A DNA stretch of 41,745 bases from Bacteroidales bacterium Barb4 (GCA_001657575.1 LBCX01000002.1:1-41745); one strand, 5' to 3'. Positions 1 through 10,069 are shown, numbered from the stretch's first letter. The notes: generated by a model not told the origin, from the letters alone. A program made the numbers and translations.

Positions 1-142
1 TCGTTTTCAAGGTTGATTACATGTGAGCAAGTCTGAATTTGTCGTTTCCAAGGTTGATTATATGCGCGCAAGTCTGAATTCGTTGTTTTCAAGGTTGATT
101 ACATGTGAGCAAGTCTGAAACCGGCAATTTCAAGATTGATTA
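1..142. repeat. 41-bp tandem repeat, about 3.5 copies, at window edge
   Basis: Units start at 1, 42, 83 and 124, an exact 41-bp period. They share CAAGGTTGATTA near the start and GCAAGTCTGAA near the end. The fourth copy is degenerate and partial. The array continues off the left edge, so its full length is unknown. The units abut without unique spacers, so this is a minisatellite and not a CRISPR array. It lies just upstream of the ACT-domain gene. Confidence 0.85.
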
Positions 143-179
143 CTCACTTCTAACTCCCAACTACTAACTACTATAAAAT

Positions 180-605
180 ATGACTGTCCATCAAATATCC
201 ATCTTCCTTGAAAACAAGTATGGGAAGTTGAGCGAAATACCGGCGATGCTGGCGAAGGAGAACATACGCATTATTGCCGCTATGGTGGCGGATACGTCCG
301 AGTTCGGCATCATGCGCATGATTGTGAGCGACCCGCAAAAGGCATACAGCGTTTTCAAGGAGCACAATGTGAGTGCCAACCTGACGGATGTGCTGGCTAT
401 CACCGTTGATTCGCGTGCCGGCAGCTTTGCCGAAGCCCTTGACCATTTCACAAAAGCGGGATTGAGCATTGAATATATGTATTGCTTCTCCACGAAAGAC
501 CGCTCGATACTTTTCCTGCGGACGAACAACCGCGAAACGGCGCGTGAAGTCATCCGCCGCCAGAATATGGCGTATATCAATGAAAGTGATTTAATAAACT
601 TATAA
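180..605 (+). CDS. ACT domain-containing protein (tandem ACT)
   Basis: This 141-aa protein consists of two ACT-like modules and nothing else. The first (about residues 3-65) opens with MTVHQISIFLENKYGKLSEI, the usual ACT strand with a GxL turn. The second (about 70-135) includes AGSFAEALDHFTKAGLSIEY. ACT domains bind amino acids and act as regulatory sensors, and stand-alone tandem ACT proteins of this length are common in Bacteroidales. The ATG at 180 leaves the complete first strand. The gene starts a tight operon with a symporter system 8 bp downstream, so a ligand-sensing role linked to transport or to a pathway gene left of the window is plausible. The ligand cannot be read from the sequence. 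Confidence 0.85.
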   Translation: MTVHQISIFLENKYGKLSEIPAMLAKENIRIIAAMVADTSEFGIMRMIVSDPQKAYSVFKEHNVSANLTDVLAITVDSRAGSFAEALDHFTKAGLSIEYMYCFSTKDRSILFLRTNNRETAREVIRRQNMAYINESDLINL

Positions 606-613
606 GAAGAAAT

Positions 614-763
614 ATGTTTGGCATAGAAGATCCGGGCATTTACATTGCCTATCTGGCGGCTTTCGGCTGTCTGCTGTTCTCGCTTTGGTACGGCATTGCC
701 GGATGGAACGAGGAAGACGGAGAAGATGAGGGGAGTATTAACGCGCAAAGTTCAGACCGATGA
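614..763 (+). CDS. Small symporter subunit (49 aa, one TM)
   Basis: This short gene encodes 49 residues starting MFGIEDPGIYIAYLAAFGC. It has one transmembrane helix (about residues 9-30) and an acidic soluble tail (NEEDGEDEG). Its TGA overlaps the ATG of the downstream sodium:solute symporter (ATGA at 760-763), a sign of translational coupling. Small single-helix proteins beginning M-x-G-x-D-P-x, encoded immediately before SSS-family symporters, form a known accessory class. The role, probably symporter assembly or stability, is inferred from context. It is easily missed because of its length. Confidence 0.8.
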   Translation: MFGIEDPGIYIAYLAAFGCLLFSLWYGIAGWNEEDGEDEGSINAQSSDR

Positions 764-2316
764 GTACGCTGACACTGGGGCTTATCGTGATTGTGTACAT
801 GTTCTTCGTGGCATGGCTGGGCTACTTGGGTTATAAACATACGAAGGACAGCGGCGACTTCCTGCTTGGTGGGCGGAAAACAAATCCGGCTGTCATGGCA
901 CTTTCCTACGGGGCAACGTTCATCTCCGCTTCGGCTATTGTCGGCTTCGGGGGGATAGCGGCGACGTTCGGGATGGGCATACAGTGGCTGTGTATGCTCA
1001 ATATGCTGGTCGGGGTGATTGTTGCCTTTATCTTTTTCGGGAAAAGGACGCGGAAGCTGGGGGCGCGGCATAATGCGCGGACGTTCTCGCAACTGCTGGG
1101 CTTGCACTACGGCTCGCGGCGGGTGCAGGTGTTTATTGCCACGATTATATTTATAGGTATGCCCCTCTATGCGGCGGTGGTGATGAAAGGGGGAGCTGTC
1201 TTTGTGGAGCAGATGTTCCATATCGACTATGATTTGGCTCTGCTCATTTTCACGCTTATCGTAGCGGCGTATGTGATACCCGGCGGGTTGAAGGGGGTCA
1301 TGTACACGGATGCCTTGCAGGCGGTGATTATGTTTCTCAGTATGCTGTTTCTGCTGTTCTGGTTTTACCGGACGCTGGATATGGGATTTGTCGAAGCCAA
1401 TCGCGAACTGACTAATCTTGCGCCGATGGTGCCCGACCATCTCAAAGCGGTGGGGCATCAGGGCTGGACGGCAATGCCTGCCGGAGGTTCGCCGCAGTGG
1501 TACACGCTGGTTACGTCGCTTATCCTTGGCGTAGGCATCGGTTGTCTGGCACAGCCGCAGCTCGTAGTCCGCTTTATGACGGTGGACAGTACGAAGCAGT
1601 TGAACCGAGGGATATTGATAGGCTGCCTCTTCATCTTCGTTACCGTCGGCACGGTCTATCATGTCGGTGCCCTGTCCAATCTATTTTTCCTGAAAACCAA
1701 CGGGCTTCTTGCCGTAGAGATGACAAAAGACCTCGACAAAATCATTCCACTTTTCATCAGTCAGGCGTTGCCGCAATGGTTCGGTGCACTCTTCATGCTC
1801 TGCATCCTTTCGGCAAGCATGTCCACGCTGAGTGCACAATTTCACACGATGGGGGCGGCATTCGGGGCAGATATATTCCCCAAGCTGGGACGCAAGAACA
1901 ATCCCGCCTCCTCAACAGGTGTCCGCTTCGGCGTAATGTGTTCCATCTTAATCAGCTATATCATTTGCTACATATTAAGCGCAAATATCATTGCGCGGGG
2001 AACGGCTTTGTTTATGGGTGTATGTGCCACGACCTTCCTGCCCGCCTACTTCTGTTCGCTTTATTGGAAAAAGGCTACCCGCAAGGGAGCCTTGGCAAGT
2101 CTGTGGACGGGAGCCTTGGCAAGCCTTTTCGCCATGACCTTCCTGCACAGGGCGGAGGCGGCACCGATCGGCTTGTGCAAACTGCTTTTCGGAAGGGATG
2201 TACTGATAGACGTGTACCCATGGTTTGCCATAGACCCGATATTGTTCTCGCTGCCCCTGTCCGTCATAGTTATCATCGTTGTCAGCCTGACAGACTCTAC
2301 AAATAAAACCGCTTGA
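760..2316 (+). CDS. Sodium:solute symporter family protein
   Basis: This 518-aa integral inner-membrane protein has about 13 predicted helices and belongs to the SSS family (sodium-coupled uptake). Family features are the N-terminal GDFLLGGRKTNPAVMALSYG segment after TM1, FISASAIVGFGG in TM2, YVIPGGLKGVMYTDALQ in the middle, and LSASMSTLSAQFH in the core. Length is normal. The start overlaps the stop of the small subunit gene by four bases, and the DUF4199 gene begins 2 bp after the stop, so all three are likely one transcript. The substrate cannot be assigned from sequence. The proline/pantothenate branch of the family is the nearest impression. Confidence 0.9.
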   Translation: MSTLTLGLIVIVYMFFVAWLGYLGYKHTKDSGDFLLGGRKTNPAVMALSYGATFISASAIVGFGGIAATFGMGIQWLCMLNMLVGVIVAFIFFGKRTRKLGARHNARTFSQLLGLHYGSRRVQVFIATIIFIGMPLYAAVVMKGGAVFVEQMFHIDYDLALLIFTLIVAAYVIPGGLKGVMYTDALQAVIMFLSMLFLLFWFYRTLDMGFVEANRELTNLAPMVPDHLKAVGHQGWTAMPAGGSPQWYTLVTSLILGVGIGCLAQPQLVVRFMTVDSTKQLNRGILIGCLFIFVTVGTVYHVGALSNLFFLKTNGLLAVEMTKDLDKIIPLFISQALPQWFGALFMLCILSASMSTLSAQFHTMGAAFGADIFPKLGRKNNPASSTGVRFGVMCSILISYIICYILSANIIARGTALFMGVCATTFLPAYFCSLYWKKATRKGALASLWTGALASLFAMTFLHRAEAAPIGLCKLLFGRDVLIDVYPWFAIDPILFSLPLSVIVIIVVSLTDSTNKTA

Positions 2317-2318
2317 AC

Positions 2319-2828
2319 ATGGCAGAAAACAAGAATTTCCTGCTCAAAAGCGCGATGGCTTACGCTATTCCGCTGGGTACTTTCTGGTGTGGCAAGTACA
2401 TTTTCTTTATGCTCAGTGCCTCCTCCTCTTTTTTCTTCGGAGTCTATTGGCTACTGACTGCCACCGTGCCGATTATCACGTATTACCAGACGTGGCGATA
2501 CAGGCAGGACATTGTCGGAGGGACAATCAGCTTTTTCCACGCCTGGCAGTTCGGCGTACTGCTCTATTTCTTTGCCGCCCTGATCGTCTCGCTCGTTCAT
2601 TATGTATTCTACCAATACATTGCCCCGCCGGAACTGCTGGCAGACAGCCTACAGCAGGTAGTCGAATTCTTGCAGAAATCCGATGCCGATCAGCAAATGA
2701 CAGACTCGGTGGAATCCATGCAAATGAACCCGATACGCATGGCTATACAGGGAATACTCAACAACGTATTCTACGGCATCTTCCTCTCCCTGCCTGCGGC
2801 ATGGGCTGTAAGCTGGAAGAAAAGCTAA
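2319..2828 (+). CDS. DUF4199 domain-containing membrane protein
   Basis: This 169-aa protein matches the DUF4199 family of Bacteroidetes. It opens MAENKNFLLKSAMAYAIPLG and has about four membrane segments (residues ~10-30, 35-55, 70-95, 145-165). Between the last two lies a soluble stretch rich in Q, D and M (QKSDADQQMTDSVESMQ). ATG 2319 is chosen. A TTG at 2313 overlapping the symporter stop would add only two residues. The function of the family is unknown. In many relatives it is followed by a dolichol-phosphate-mannose-like glycosyltransferase, which is absent here. A perfect hairpin starts 33 bp after the stop. Confidence 0.85.
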   Translation: MAENKNFLLKSAMAYAIPLGTFWCGKYIFFMLSASSSFFFGVYWLLTATVPIITYYQTWRYRQDIVGGTISFFHAWQFGVLLYFFAALIVSLVHYVFYQYIAPPELLADSLQQVVEFLQKSDADQQMTDSVESMQMNPIRMAIQGILNNVFYGIFLSLPAAWAVSWKKS

Positions 2829-2860
2829 ATAGAAGCCGGGATCGGATGTCAAATAACTTT

Positions 2861-2888
2861 GTAGAGACGCAAAATCTTGCGTCTCTAC
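2861..2888. terminator. Perfect 12-bp hairpin, likely bidirectional terminator / dispersed palindrome
   Basis: GTAGAGACGCAA, a four-base loop, then its exact complement, followed on the + strand by TGTTTTTT. The arm also supplies the TAG stop (2885-2887) of the convergent gene. Palindromes built on GTAGAGACGC are dispersed in several bacterial groups, so this may be a mobile palindrome that doubles as a terminator. Confidence 0.7.
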
Positions 2889-3301
2889 TGTTTTTTGGCA
2901 GCAAAATGCAGCCTTGAAAGGCTTTTTATAAAACAGGCTCTTCGTTTTAGTAACAAATAAATTAAATACGTTATTAATCCACTTATTAAAATAACGATGA
3001 TGTCGTAGTAATCAAATGTTAGACTAGTGCCAAGACCCTGTTTTGATAAAAATTCAAGTATAATAAATGCTATTACTGAAAAGCATATCCATTGAACAAA
3101 ACTATATCTATTGTAAGTTCCATAAAAGAATAAACTTGCGCATGGAATACAGAACCAACTACTGATAGTATCAGCTATGTGAAAATCAAAGATATTATTT
3201 TCATAGATATATTTCCGATATGTTAAACTTAATATAGCACTAGTGAAAAATAATAAAACAGAAATAAGTAAAGCAATTCTTTTTCCCCTTTTGGCTTTCA
3301 T
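2885..3301 (-). CDS. VanZ-like small membrane protein
   Basis: This 138-aa protein has four predicted helices (residues ~9-27, ~45-62, ~70-88, ~100-118) and basic ends. The third to fourth helix region carries an E...Q......TFDYYDI pattern, like the E/Q and TFDxxD motifs of VanZ/DUF2809-type proteins. I place it there tentatively. The coding sequence is AT-rich compared with the flanking operons, suggesting acquisition. Its stop codon lies inside the terminator hairpin. No partner gene is adjacent, and the function is unknown. Confidence 0.6.
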   Translation of the reverse strand: MKAKRGKRIALLISVLLFFTSAILSLTYRKYIYENNIFDFHIADTISSWFCIPCASLFFYGTYNRYSFVQWICFSVIAFIILEFLSKQGLGTSLTFDYYDIIVILISGLITYLIYLLLKRRACFIKSLSRLHFAAKKQ

Positions 3302-3394
3302 GTTTTTAGTAAAATCTCATTAGCCAATATACATATTAATTTGACTATATAAGAAATAGAACAAACAATATTAATAAATAAACAGCATATTGAA

Positions 3395-3444
3395 TTGTAA
3401 GCGACCGCAACTCAATTGTAAGCGGACGCAATTCAGTTGTAAGC
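3395..3444. repeat. 21-bp tandem repeat, about 2.4 copies
   Basis: TTGTAAGC recurs at 3395, 3416 and 3437, an exact 21-bp spacing. The two full units differ at only a few positions. It lies just downstream of the hydroxyacid dehydrogenase stop, in an otherwise AT-rich gap. The open frame that spans it in antisense to nothing has no protein-like features. Confidence 0.7.
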
Positions 3445-3465
3445 ATTCCCCGCAGGGATGGGCTG

Positions 3466-4428
3466 TCAAACTTGTGTAACGCACGATACAGGTCGGTCGC
3501 CGTCGAGGAAGCCGATGACATTGCTACCGACGGCGCGCGCCATGATGATGCGCGTATCCAGTGTTTGCGTACCGATATGCGGGGTGAGGACGACATTATC
3601 CATTTCCAGCAGTTCGGCAGAGGGATAATCGCCATGCTCGAATACATCGAGACCGGCTCCCTTGATGATTCCCGTCTGCAAGGCTTTTATCAACGCCGCT
3701 TCATCAACCAATGCACCGCGCGAGGCATTGATGAGAATGGCGGACGGCTTCATTTGACGCAGCTCGTCTTCGCCGATCAGATGGCGGGTGTCGGGGGTAA
3801 AGGGAGCATTGAGGGAAACAAAGTCGGATTGGGAAAGGAGAGCTTCCTTGGCGGCGTAGAGAACGTTGAGACGGGTTTCCTCCTCAATGTCTAACCGGCG
3901 GCGGTTGTGATAAATGACGTTCATGCTGCAGGCGTTTGCCCGTTTGGCAAGGGCTTTGCCGATGCGCCCCATGCCGATGATGCCGAGCGTTTGCCCGGTG
4001 ACGGAGGTGCCGAGGTTTTCCAAGATACCTATCTTCATTGCTTTGCCGAGCGTGCGCAATTTGCGGTCGCATTCGGTAACGCGGCGTGCGGTGTCGAGCA
4101 AGAGGGCTAAGGCAAGGTTGGCGGTGGGTGCGGTCACAGGGTCGGGGGTGTTGGCAACGGTCAAGCCTTTCGCCAGCGCGTAGGGTACATCAATGTTGTT
4201 GTACCCCACGGCGTAATTGGCTATCAATCGCAACTTTTCACCCTTGTCTATCAGTCGGCGGTCAACGGGGAAGTCAAACATGGAGCAGAGTACGTCGTAC
4301 TCTGCTATCATTTCGGAGACTTCCTCATACGTAAAGTCGCGTCCGCAGGGGAAAGTCACGTCGTACCTGCTTTCCATCTCGGCGAACCCTTCGCGAAACA
4401 TGTTGAAGGTGACTAATACTTTTTTCAT
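3466..4428 (-). CDS. D-isomer-specific 2-hydroxyacid dehydrogenase
   Basis: This 320-aa cytoplasmic NAD(P)-dependent oxidoreductase interconverts 2-oxoacids and D-2-hydroxyacids. The Rossmann motif is TLGIIGMGRIGKALAKRA (about residues 148-165). The substrate arginine lies in LINASRGALVD, the catalytic glutamate in the GLDVFEHGDYPS segment, and the catalytic histidine in VVLTPHIGTQT. Length is normal. RRR follows the second strand of the nucleotide fold (VIYHNRRRLD), which usually indicates NADPH preference, so glyoxylate/hydroxypyruvate reductase activity is a reasonable guess. It follows the ROK kinase by 12 bp and is likely co-transcribed with it. Confidence 0.85.
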   Translation of the reverse strand: MKKVLVTFNMFREGFAEMESRYDVTFPCGRDFTYEEVSEMIAEYDVLCSMFDFPVDRRLIDKGEKLRLIANYAVGYNNIDVPYALAKGLTVANTPDPVTAPTANLALALLLDTARRVTECDRKLRTLGKAMKIGILENLGTSVTGQTLGIIGMGRIGKALAKRANACSMNVIYHNRRRLDIEEETRLNVLYAAKEALLSQSDFVSLNAPFTPDTRHLIGEDELRQMKPSAILINASRGALVDEAALIKALQTGIIKGAGLDVFEHGDYPSAELLEMDNVVLTPHIGTQTLDTRIIMARAVGSNVIGFLDGDRPVSCVTQV

Positions 4429-4440
4429 CCGCCGTCCTTT

Positions 4441-5400
4441 TTACTTGGTTTCCCAGCCCAGTGCGCTGGCACCCAGCACGGCGGCATCGCTTTCCTTGAG
4501 TTCGGAGAAGAGGAGTTTCGTTTTTCCGGCGAACACCTGCAACACGTTCTTGTCCAGTGATTCCTTGATGGGGTCTAAAATCAGATTGCCGGCTTTGGTC
4601 AGTCCGCCGAACAGGATAATGGCTTCGGGGCTGGAGAAAGAAATAAAGTCGGCAAAGGCTTCGCCCAAAATGTTCCCCGTAAACTTGAATATTTCCTGCG
4701 CAAGAGCATCGCCTTTCACGGCGGCGTCATATACGTCCTTGGAGGTGATGTTTTCGGGGTCAATGGCACGCAAAAGGCTTTCATCCTTGCGGATTTCGAG
4801 GTATTCGCGGGCAGTGCGTGCCACGCCGGTGGCGGAAGTGTAGGTTTCCAGACAGCCGTGCCGTCCGCAGCCGCAGATACGTCCGTTGTTGCGGCGCATA
4901 ATCACGTGACCCAGTTCGCCGGCAAAGCCGTCATGCCCGTAAATGAGCTGTCCGCCAGTGACGATGCCGCTGCCCACACCCGTTCCGAGCGTGATAACGA
5001 TAAAATCCTTCATGCCGCGCGCCGCACCATAGGTCATTTCGCCGATAGCCGCCGCGTTGGCATCGTTGGTCAGCGTTACGGGGATACCCGTTGCATCTTG
5101 AATCATCTGCGCCAAAGGGATCTGTCCCTTCCAAGGGAGGTTTGCCGCAAAATCGATACAGCCGGAGTAGTAGTTGCCGTTGGGCGCACCCACGCCTATG
5201 CCTTTGATGGCTTCCGTGCCGCCGGCCTGAGTGATAACACCTTCCAGACTTTTCGCCAGCTCGACGACATAGTCGTTCACATCGGGGTATTTGCCGGTTT
5301 TAATAGACCCGCTGTACAAGATGCTACCTCTTGCATCCACCACTCCGAAGACTGTATTGGTTCCACCAATATCAATCCCTATCACATAAGACTTTTTCAT
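4441..5400 (-). CDS. ROK family glucokinase-like sugar kinase
   Basis: This 319-aa ROK-family kinase has the N-terminal phosphate-binding motif VIGIDIGGTNT (residues ~6-16), the GTGVGSGIV phosphate 2 motif, the sugar-binding E-x-G-H in GFAGELGHVIM and the zinc-binding CGCGRHGCLE. All catalytic and zinc residues are present. It probably phosphorylates glucose or a related hexose with ATP. The gene is first in a two-gene operon with the hydroxyacid dehydrogenase. Specificity (glucose, mannose, N-acetylmannosamine) is not decided by the sequence. Confidence 0.88.
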   Translation of the reverse strand: MKKSYVIGIDIGGTNTVFGVVDARGSILYSGSIKTGKYPDVNDYVVELAKSLEGVITQAGGTEAIKGIGVGAPNGNYYSGCIDFAANLPWKGQIPLAQMIQDATGIPVTLTNDANAAAIGEMTYGAARGMKDFIVITLGTGVGSGIVTGGQLIYGHDGFAGELGHVIMRRNNGRICGCGRHGCLETYTSATGVARTAREYLEIRKDESLLRAIDPENITSKDVYDAAVKGDALAQEIFKFTGNILGEAFADFISFSSPEAIILFGGLTKAGNLILDPIKESLDKNVLQVFAGKTKLLFSELKESDAAVLGASALGWETK

Positions 5401-5495
5401 AAATCCTTTTTTTATATTGTTTATAAATGAGAGAGACGCTATAATAGTGTGTCTTTGATGTTAAGTACGTGATGTAAATTAGTTTATATTAAATC

Positions 5496-5732
5496 TGTTG
5501 CGCGGTCGTCCCGAAGGGACGGGAGATTTCAGCCCCACATGCAGCGAAGCGGAATGTGGGGTTTATGGATAATGCCGTCAGGAAAGTTCTGAAAGAACAA
5601 TACAAAATACAACATAGACTATTCGGTCGTTCTTTCAGAACTTATTGGTAATTGCTCTTTTAACCCCACATTCCGCTTCGCTGCATGTGGGGCTGAAATT
5701 TTTTGCCCTTTCAGGGCATCATCTGCGCAACA
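5496..5732. repeat. REPIN-like inverted-repeat element, copy A
   Basis: Two 29-bp hairpin arms (5533-5561 and 5664-5692) are in opposite orientation. Each has the form CCCCACAT-13 bases-ATGTGGGG with an inner GCGAAGC mini-loop, and each is bordered by ATTTCAG or its complement. Outer ends start TGTTGCGC and end GCGCAACA. Two internal GTTCTGAAAGAAC-type palindromes lie between the arms. The element fills most of the 338-bp gap between mraY and the ROK gene, ending 7 bp from the mraY stop. No open frame is seen in it. Confidence 0.88.
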
Positions 5733-5738
5733 AATGCT

Positions 5739-7001
<1,263 letters not shown>

Positions 7002-7022
7002 GAGGAAGTCTGTGTCGGGGAA

Positions 7023-8411
7023 TTAGCGTTTCCAATACTGTTCCATCTGTTCCAACGTCTTGCCCTTTGTTTCGGGTATCATCTTCCAGACGAAAAGGGC
7101 GGAGAGGACTGCCATCAAGCCGTAGAAGCCGTAGGTCATCGCGCCGCTGAACTCCATCATGGCGGGGTAGGAGGAGGATATGAAATAGTTGGCTGCCCAC
7201 TGTGCGGCAACGGCGATTGCCACTGCCTGCCCGCGTATCTTGTTCGGGAATATTTCGGCTATCAACACCCAGCAGATGGGACCCCACGACATCATAAAGG
7301 AGGCGGTATAGATAATAATGAATACGAGCGTGCTGATGCCGATAATATTAAAGTAGGACAAGCCGGAGATGGCGAACATACCGACTGCCATGCCGACGGA
7401 ACCGGCTATCAACAGCGGTTTGCGCCCCCATTTGTCCACTTTCATTATGGCAACGACGGTGAAGATGACGTTTACCAGCCCCATCACGATGGTTTGCAGC
7501 ATGGAAGCATCTTTGGCGGCTCCCATACTCTCGAAGATGCGCGGCGCATAGTAAAGGGCAACGTTGATGCCCACAAACTGTTGGAAGGCGGACAGCAGGA
7601 TGCCGACAACAATGACTTTCTTCCCGTAGGAATACAAACTTGCATTCTCTATGGTTGCCGACACGGTCGATTTGATTTCCGCAAAGATGGCTTCCGCCCG
7701 TTCCCTGCCGTTGATTTTAGCCAGTACGCTCAGGGCTTTCTCATCCTGCCGGACGAGAGCCAGATAGCGCGGCGATTCGGGCACGAAGAACACCAGCACA
7801 CCAAACAATCCCGCCGGAAGGGCTTCCGACAAGAACATATAACGCCATCCCACGCCGTTAATCCATTCAATCGTCTGCCCGTTGGCAATGCCCCAATTCA
7901 CGAAATAGACTACCAGCATACCGAAGATGATGGCAAACTGATTGAATGAGACTAACCGCCCGCGTATATCCGCCGGTGCTATCTCGCCGATGTACATCGG
8001 GCAGACGGCAGAGGCAAGTCCCACACCAATACCTCCCACTATGCGGTAGATATTGAACAGGACGAGCAAGCCCATAGACGATTCCCCGCGCGGAAAGATA
8101 AATGACTCCGGATAACCGGAACCGACAGCCGAAAGAAAAAACAGCACAGCCGCAAGGACAAGCGACCTCTTGCGACCCAGACGGGAAGAGAAGTAGCCCG
8201 ACACGGCACCGCCGATGATACAGCCGATCAGCGCACTCGACACCGTCGCCCCGTGCATGAACGAGCTAAGCCCCAAAGGCTTTATCAGAAACGCCTCTAT
8301 CGATTTCTCCGCACCGGAGATAACAGCAGTGTCATACCCGAAAAGCAACCCGCCGATAGCCGCTATCAGCGTTATCCCGAATACGTATCCGGTGTTGTAG
8401 GTCTTATTCAT
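7023..8411 (-). CDS. xylE: D-xylose:H+ symporter (MFS sugar porter)
   Basis: This 462-aa sugar porter of the major facilitator superfamily has 12 expected helices. It shows GGLLFGYDTAVISG in TM1, the loop RLGRKRSL (RxGRR type) between TM2 and TM3, PESPRYL after TM6, QQFVGINVALYY in TM7 (sugar-contacting QQxxGxN), KWGRKPLL between TM8 and TM9, and PETKGKTLE at the C terminus. All are classical XylE/GLUT signatures. Position in the same direction as xylA and xylB supports xylose as substrate. A REPIN-like element separates it from xylA. Confidence 0.92.
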   Translation of the reverse strand: MNKTYNTGYVFGITLIAAIGGLLFGYDTAVISGAEKSIEAFLIKPLGLSSFMHGATVSSALIGCIIGGAVSGYFSSRLGRKRSLVLAAVLFFLSAVGSGYPESFIFPRGESSMGLLVLFNIYRIVGGIGVGLASAVCPMYIGEIAPADIRGRLVSFNQFAIIFGMLVVYFVNWGIANGQTIEWINGVGWRYMFLSEALPAGLFGVLVFFVPESPRYLALVRQDEKALSVLAKINGRERAEAIFAEIKSTVSATIENASLYSYGKKVIVVGILLSAFQQFVGINVALYYAPRIFESMGAAKDASMLQTIVMGLVNVIFTVVAIMKVDKWGRKPLLIAGSVGMAVGMFAISGLSYFNIIGISTLVFIIIYTASFMMSWGPICWVLIAEIFPNKIRGQAVAIAVAAQWAANYFISSSYPAMMEFSGAMTYGFYGLMAVLSALFVWKMIPETKGKTLEQMEQYWKR

Positions 8412-8426
8412 CTTGGGGAATTAGAA

Positions 8427-8682
8427 GTTGAGGTGCAGAAGTCCCGAAGGGATGGAAGATTTCAGCCCCACATGCAGCAAAGCGGAATGTGGGGTTAAAG
8501 ATGATACAAGCAAGGAAGTCCTGAAAGGACGACTGAATAATATATATTGCATTGTAAGCCATCGTCTGCAATTTGTATCGTTCTTTCAGAACTTTATTGA
8601 TATATCCTTGTTTTAACCCCACATTCCGCTTCGCTTCATGTGGGGCTGAAATCTCTTGCCCCTTCATGGCATCTGTGTAACA
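8427..8682. repeat. REPIN-like element, copy B
   Basis: Arms at 8466-8494 and 8617-8645 face each other. The right end (complement TGTTACACAGAT) is intact, but the left end is eroded. The centre contains GTCCTGAAAGGAC and TTCTTTCAGAAC palindromes. It starts 16 bp upstream of xylE and ends 4 bp from the xylA stop, so it lies inside the xylA-xylE transcript. Confidence 0.86.
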
Positions 8683-8686
8683 CCAG

Positions 8687-10015
8687 TTAAATATACTGGT
8701 TGATAATCATTTCATACAGTTCCTGCTTGCCGCTGATTTGTTTGGGTTCGCCGTCGCGCAGGGCGATGGTGCGCAGGTCTTCCAACGTCAGCTTGCCGGA
8801 CTCGAACGCCTTGCCTTCATTGCTGCCAAAGCTGGCGTAGCGGTCGGCACGCAGCTTGCGGTAGTTGGAATGTTCGAGGATGTCGGCGGCGATGAGCAGG
8901 GCACGAGCGAATACGTCCATACCGCCGATGTGGGCAATAAAGATGTCTTCCAAGTCGGTGGAGTTGCGGCGGGTCTTTGCGTCAAAGTTGGTGCCGCCCG
9001 TAGTGAGACCGCCGCCTTCGAGGATGACGAGCCAAGCCTGTGCCAGCTCGTAGATGTCCGTCGGGAACTGGTCGGTATCCCAACCGTTCTGATAGTCGCC
9101 GCGGTTGGCATCAATGCTGCACAGCATACCGGCATCGGCGGCGGCTTGCAGTTCGTGCTCAAAGGTATGACCGGCAAGCGTGGCGTGGTTTACCTCGATG
9201 TTCAGAGCGAAGTCCTTGTCCAAACCGTAATGACGGAGGAAGCCGATAACGGTTTCCGAATCGACGTCATACTGATGCTTGGTCGGTTCCATCGGTTTCG
9301 GCTCAATGAGGAAAGTTCCCTTGAAACCCTGTTTGCGACCGTAATCGCGCGCGAGGGTAAGCAAGGCGGCAAGATGGTCTTTTTCGCGCTTCATGTCGGT
9401 GTTCAAAAGCGTCATATAGCCTTCGCGACCTCCCCAGAACACGTAGTTTTCACCGCCGAGGGCGATACAGGCATCAATGGCATTCTTTATCTGCGTGGCG
9501 GCACAGGCGACAACGGCGAAGTCGGGGTTTGTGGCAGCACCGTTCATGTAGCGTTTGTTGCTGAATACGTTGGCGGTTGACCAAAGGAGTTTCCGCCCCG
9601 TAGCCTGTTGCAGCTGCTTAGCGTAATCGACCATCGTGTGGAGGCGTTTCTCAAACTCGCTCAGCGTGGCGGGTTCGTCCACAACGTCCACATCGTGGAA
9701 GCAATAATAAGGAATGCTGCACTTGGTCATAAACTCAAAGGCGGCATCCATCTTCAGCTTGGCGCGGGTGATGGCATCGCTGCTGTTGTTCCACGGGAAC
9801 GTCTTCGTGCCGGGCCCGAACGGGTCGCCGCCTTCGGCGCAAAGCGTATGCCAGTAAGCCATTGAGAACCTCAAATGCTCTTTCAGCGTCTTGCCCAGCA
9901 CCACCTTGTTTTCGTCATAATAATGAAACGCCAGCGGGTTCTTTGACTCCCGCCCTTCAAACTGAATCTTCCCGATACCGGAAAAGAATTCTTTGTCACC
10001 TTTGTAAAAGCTCAT
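8687..10015 (-). CDS. xylA: Xylose isomerase
   Basis: This 442-aa cytoplasmic TIM-barrel enzyme converts D-xylose to D-xylulose using two divalent metals. The catalytic histidine region is [13 protein letters not shown]. The metal-binding region includes [16 protein letters not shown] and [17 protein letters not shown], with SIDANRGD near the C-terminal end. Length fits the longer class II isomerases. The start gives the typical [12 protein letters not shown] terminus. The gene is separated from xylB by about 2.2 kb of accessory genes and repeats, unlike the compact xylB-xylA-xylE order common in relatives. Confidence 0.95.
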   Translation of the reverse strand: MSFYKGDKEFFSGIGKIQFEGRESKNPLAFHYYDENKVVLGKTLKEHLRFSMAYWHTLCAEGGDPFGPGTKTFPWNNSSDAITRAKLKMDAAFEFMTKCSIPYYCFHDVDVVDEPATLSEFEKRLHTMVDYAKQLQQATGRKLLWSTANVFSNKRYMNGAATNPDFAVVACAATQIKNAIDACIALGGENYVFWGGREGYMTLLNTDMKREKDHLAALLTLARDYGRKQGFKGTFLIEPKPMEPTKHQYDVDSETVIGFLRHYGLDKDFALNIEVNHATLAGHTFEHELQAAADAGMLCSIDANRGDYQNGWDTDQFPTDIYELAQAWLVILEGGGLTTGGTNFDAKTRRNSTDLEDIFIAHIGGMDVFARALLIAADILEHSNYRKLRADRYASFGSNEGKAFESGKLTLEDLRTIALRDGEPKQISGKQELYEMIINQYI

Positions 10016-10048
10016 GTTCTTAATAATATTAAATGGTAAGTATTAATC

Positions 10049-10068
10049 GTAAGTTCGTTCATATCATA
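10049..10068. repeat. Direct repeat flanking the CPBP gene, copy 1
   Basis: GTAAGTTCGTTCATATCATA here matches GTAAGTTCGTTTATATCATA at 10972-10991 with a single mismatch. The two copies bracket the CPBP protease gene and its leader. Confidence 0.75.
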
Positions 10069-10069
10069 A

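Noticed and set aside
1-142. Possible CRISPR array
   Set aside because: Units are contiguous with a 41-bp period and no unique spacers, and no cas genes are in the window.
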